Below, one piece after another: positions 62,590 to 64,000 of a stretch of DNA of 64,000 nucleotides; position 1 is the stretch's first letter; each line of letters begins with the position of its first letter. Source of the DNA: Geodermatophilus telluris (GTDB taxonomy: Bacteria > Actinomycetota > Actinomycetes > Mycobacteriales > Geodermatophilaceae); assembly GCF_900102745.1 (NCBI RefSeq), contig NZ_FMZF01000001.1, positions 310,001 to 374,000 of the forward strand. Reading direction: 5' to 3'. The position numbers were made by a program, and so were the translations under genes. The notes below the pieces were generated by a model that did no database searches, was not told the origin of the DNA, and saw only the letters and a program-made list of their open reading frames with translations.

Positions 62590-64000
62590 ACGAGCTCCTC
62601 GAACAGGAAGGGCGCCAGGCTGCGGCTGTACTGGGCGGTCAGGTGGTTGGCGTCGAAGTACACGACCGCGCCGCCGATCGCCGTGTAGCAGGTCGTCTCG
62701 TCGCAGAAGTAGTCGGTCAGGTCGACCAGGTGCAGGCCCGGCGCGGCGATCCGCTCCGCGGCGAGGGTCGCCGCGTCGGGGACCACGGCCTCGTCCCGGG
62801 GACGCGAGCACTCCCGCGGGTCGTCCGGGTGGGCCTGCAGGCACTCGGGGACGTGCGGCAGCCCCGTCGTCGGGACGTCGCGCAGCACGTCGACCTCCAG
62901 CCCGGCGTCGAGCCAGGCCGTCCAGGTGGCCGCGAAGCCCTGCGCGCCCGCCTCGAGGGAGTCCTCGCCCGCGAAGGTGAAGGCGGTGGTGAAGGAGGTG
63001 GTGACGACGGCGTCGACGTCGTGCGAGGTCAGCCAGTCGGTGACCTGCCCGCCCCAGCGGGCGCAGCCCTCGGTGTCGGTGCCGTCGCCCTGGAAGGCGA
63101 GCACGCGGGCCTCGGTGACCGGGCAGGCGCCGCGGAAGATCTCCACGAGCTCCCAGCCCTGCTGGCGGGCGATCTCGTGCACCGCGCCGCGCCAGTGCTC
63201 GGCGTGCGAGTCGCCGACCAGCGCCACCCGCCGGGTCGGCGCGTCCGTCCCGAAGCGGCAGGTCTTCACGCCGAGGTCGGTGTCGCTCGGCCCGCCCCTG
63301 GTCGGGCGGCACGCGGGGTCGCGGAACCACGGCGCGTCGTCCTCGGGGAGGACGAGGGACGCCGGCGGCCCGAACACGTCGCCGCAGCCGGTGGCGCCGG
63401 GGGCCAGCGAGCCGGCGCCGAAGCACGGGTCCTCCTGCGCCGCGGCCAGCTCGTCGCGGGCGGCGGCCTGGGCGACGTCGACCCGGTGGTACTGCCAGGC
63501 GGCGACGCCGGAGACCAGCGCCATCGCCACGACGGTGCACACGCCGACGACGAGGGGGCGCCGCAGGCGGCGCCACTGCTGGGCCGGCTGCTCGACCAGC
63601 TGGCGGGTGCCCCAGGCGAGCAGCAGCGAGGCGGCCAGCACGGCGAGCTTGTCGACGGTGGTCAGCGGCCGGGCGAGGGCGAAGGGGGCCAGCACGATCA
63701 GCGGCCAGTGCCACAGGTAGACGGCGTAGGAGACGTCGCCGACGAACTGGGTGGGCGCGAGGGAGACCAGCCGCGACGACGGGTCGCGCGGCCCGGTGTC
63801 GCCCGCCGCGATGACCGCCGCGGTGCCCAGCACGGGCAGCAGCGCGAGGTACCCCGGGAACGGCGAGGCGCTGGAGAGGGTCACGGCCGCCACGGCGATC
63901 GCGGCGAAGCCGGCCCAGCGCAGCACGACCGGCACCATCGGGCCCGACGCCAGCAGCGCCTGCGCCCGCGCGCCGGAGAGCCCGAGCGCCAGGACCGCGC
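62586..64000 (-). CDS. OafA-type acyltransferase 3 with SGNH domain, N-terminus off the window
   Basis: The C-terminal 471 residues of a membrane O-acyltransferase; the start lies beyond base 64000. Several helices, among them FVGDVSYAVYLWHWPLIVLA (the acyltransferase-3 YLWHWP signature), are followed by a linker with TM near 220 (VGVCTVVAMALVSGVAAW) and an extracellular SGNH domain with VALVGDSHAEHWRGAV and VVYFDANHLTAQYS carrying the Ser and the Asp-His pair. It probably acetylates a surface glycan made with the adjacent glycosyltransferase. Confidence 0.92.
   Translation of the reverse strand, partial: AVLALGLSGARAQALLASGPMVPVVLRWAGFAAIAVAAVTLSSASPFPGYLALLPVLGTAAVIAAGDTGPRDPSSRLVSLAPTQFVGDVSYAVYLWHWPLIVLAPFALARPLTTVDKLAVLAASLLLAWGTRQLVEQPAQQWRRLRRPLVVGVCTVVAMALVSGVAAWQYHRVDVAQAAARDELAAAQEDPCFGAGSLAPGATGCGDVFGPPASLVLPEDDAPWFRDPACRPTRGGPSDTDLGVKTCRFGTDAPTRRVALVGDSHAEHWRGAVHEIARQQGWELVEIFRGACPVTEARVLAFQGDGTDTEGCARWGGQVTDWLTSHDVDAVVTTSFTTAFTFAGEDSLEAGAQGFAATWTAWLDAGLEVDVLRDVPTTGLPHVPECLQAHPDDPRECSRPRDEAVVPDAATLAAERIAAPGLHLVDLTDYFCDETTCYTAIGGAVVYFDANHLTAQYSRSLAPFLFEELV

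Overview
The window is very GC-rich chromosomal DNA (roughly 75% or more by eye), gene-dense, with many GTG starts and many 4-nt GTGA/ATGA gene overlaps. It carries actinobacterial hallmarks: MtrA-MtrB-LpqB, a WhiB2-type WhiB, F420 biosynthesis genes (FbiA/FbiB), MoeZ, DUF3107, DUF3152, DUF3499 and an AdnA-like helicase. From memory, the order of the conserved genes follows the Mycobacterium tuberculosis stretch from adnA (Rv3202c) to fbiB (Rv3262). Base composition and gene style suggest a Geodermatophilaceae-like organism (Blastococcus, Geodermatophilus, Modestobacter); that assignment is inference. No rRNA, tRNA, CRISPR array, prophage or insertion sequence was found.

Layout. 1-14.9 kb: DNA repair and sulfur/cofactor genes (AdnA-like fragment, RibD-like reductase, alkyltransferase-like protein, mycothiol-type DinB protein, MoeZ), an ABC-2 exporter, a DUF3152 protease-like protein, an alpha/beta hydrolase divergent from a TetR regulator, DUF3107, a ferritin-like protein, a DEAD-box RNA helicase and a beta-propeller protein. 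14.9-32.7 kb: a block that appears absent from the mycobacterial order. It holds hydrolase/MpaB, RecB-like nuclease, PHP phosphoesterase, PH-domain and small membrane proteins, Nudix, MaoC, a membrane-protein pair, a WXG100 gene divergent from a giant FHA-FtsK/EssC-like ATPase, a wax ester synthase-like acyltransferase, and a CpaE-like/SAF pair beside a BldC-like DNA-binding protein. 32.7-44.8 kb: LysM, Rv3235-like, SecA, SDR, PPOX, GNAT, HPF, ComF and the mtrA-mtrB-lpqB operon. 45-52 kb: AhcY, a secreted HNH nuclease and a mannose-activation operon (manB, Trm112-like, SIS isomerase-like; manA has its own promoter). 52-64 kb: DUF3499, metallopeptidase-like, kinase-like, WhiB, FbiA-FbiB, RmlA, a HhH-GPD glycosylase with an SDR, and a polysaccharide set (DUF2304, GT2 glycosyltransferase, OafA-type acyltransferase running off the edge).

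Two non-coding patterns stand out. A dispersed stem-loop repeat sits directly after the TAG stops of moeZ, ahcY and whiB. Its stem sequence differs between loci while pairing is kept, one copy is nested inside another, and one locus is a four-unit 63-bp tandem array. Separately, many genes have a TA(G/C)NNT hexamer 6-9 nt before the start codon with no Shine-Dalgarno sequence, which points to leaderless transcription and moves several starts, including that of SecA.

Functionally the conserved genes serve envelope growth control (MtrAB-LpqB, SecA, WhiB, ManA/ManB, RmlA), F420 supply and use (FbiA, FbiB, a PPOX protein) and stress or hibernation (HPF). The accessory block adds a small type VII-like secretion module and several uncharacterised membrane proteins.
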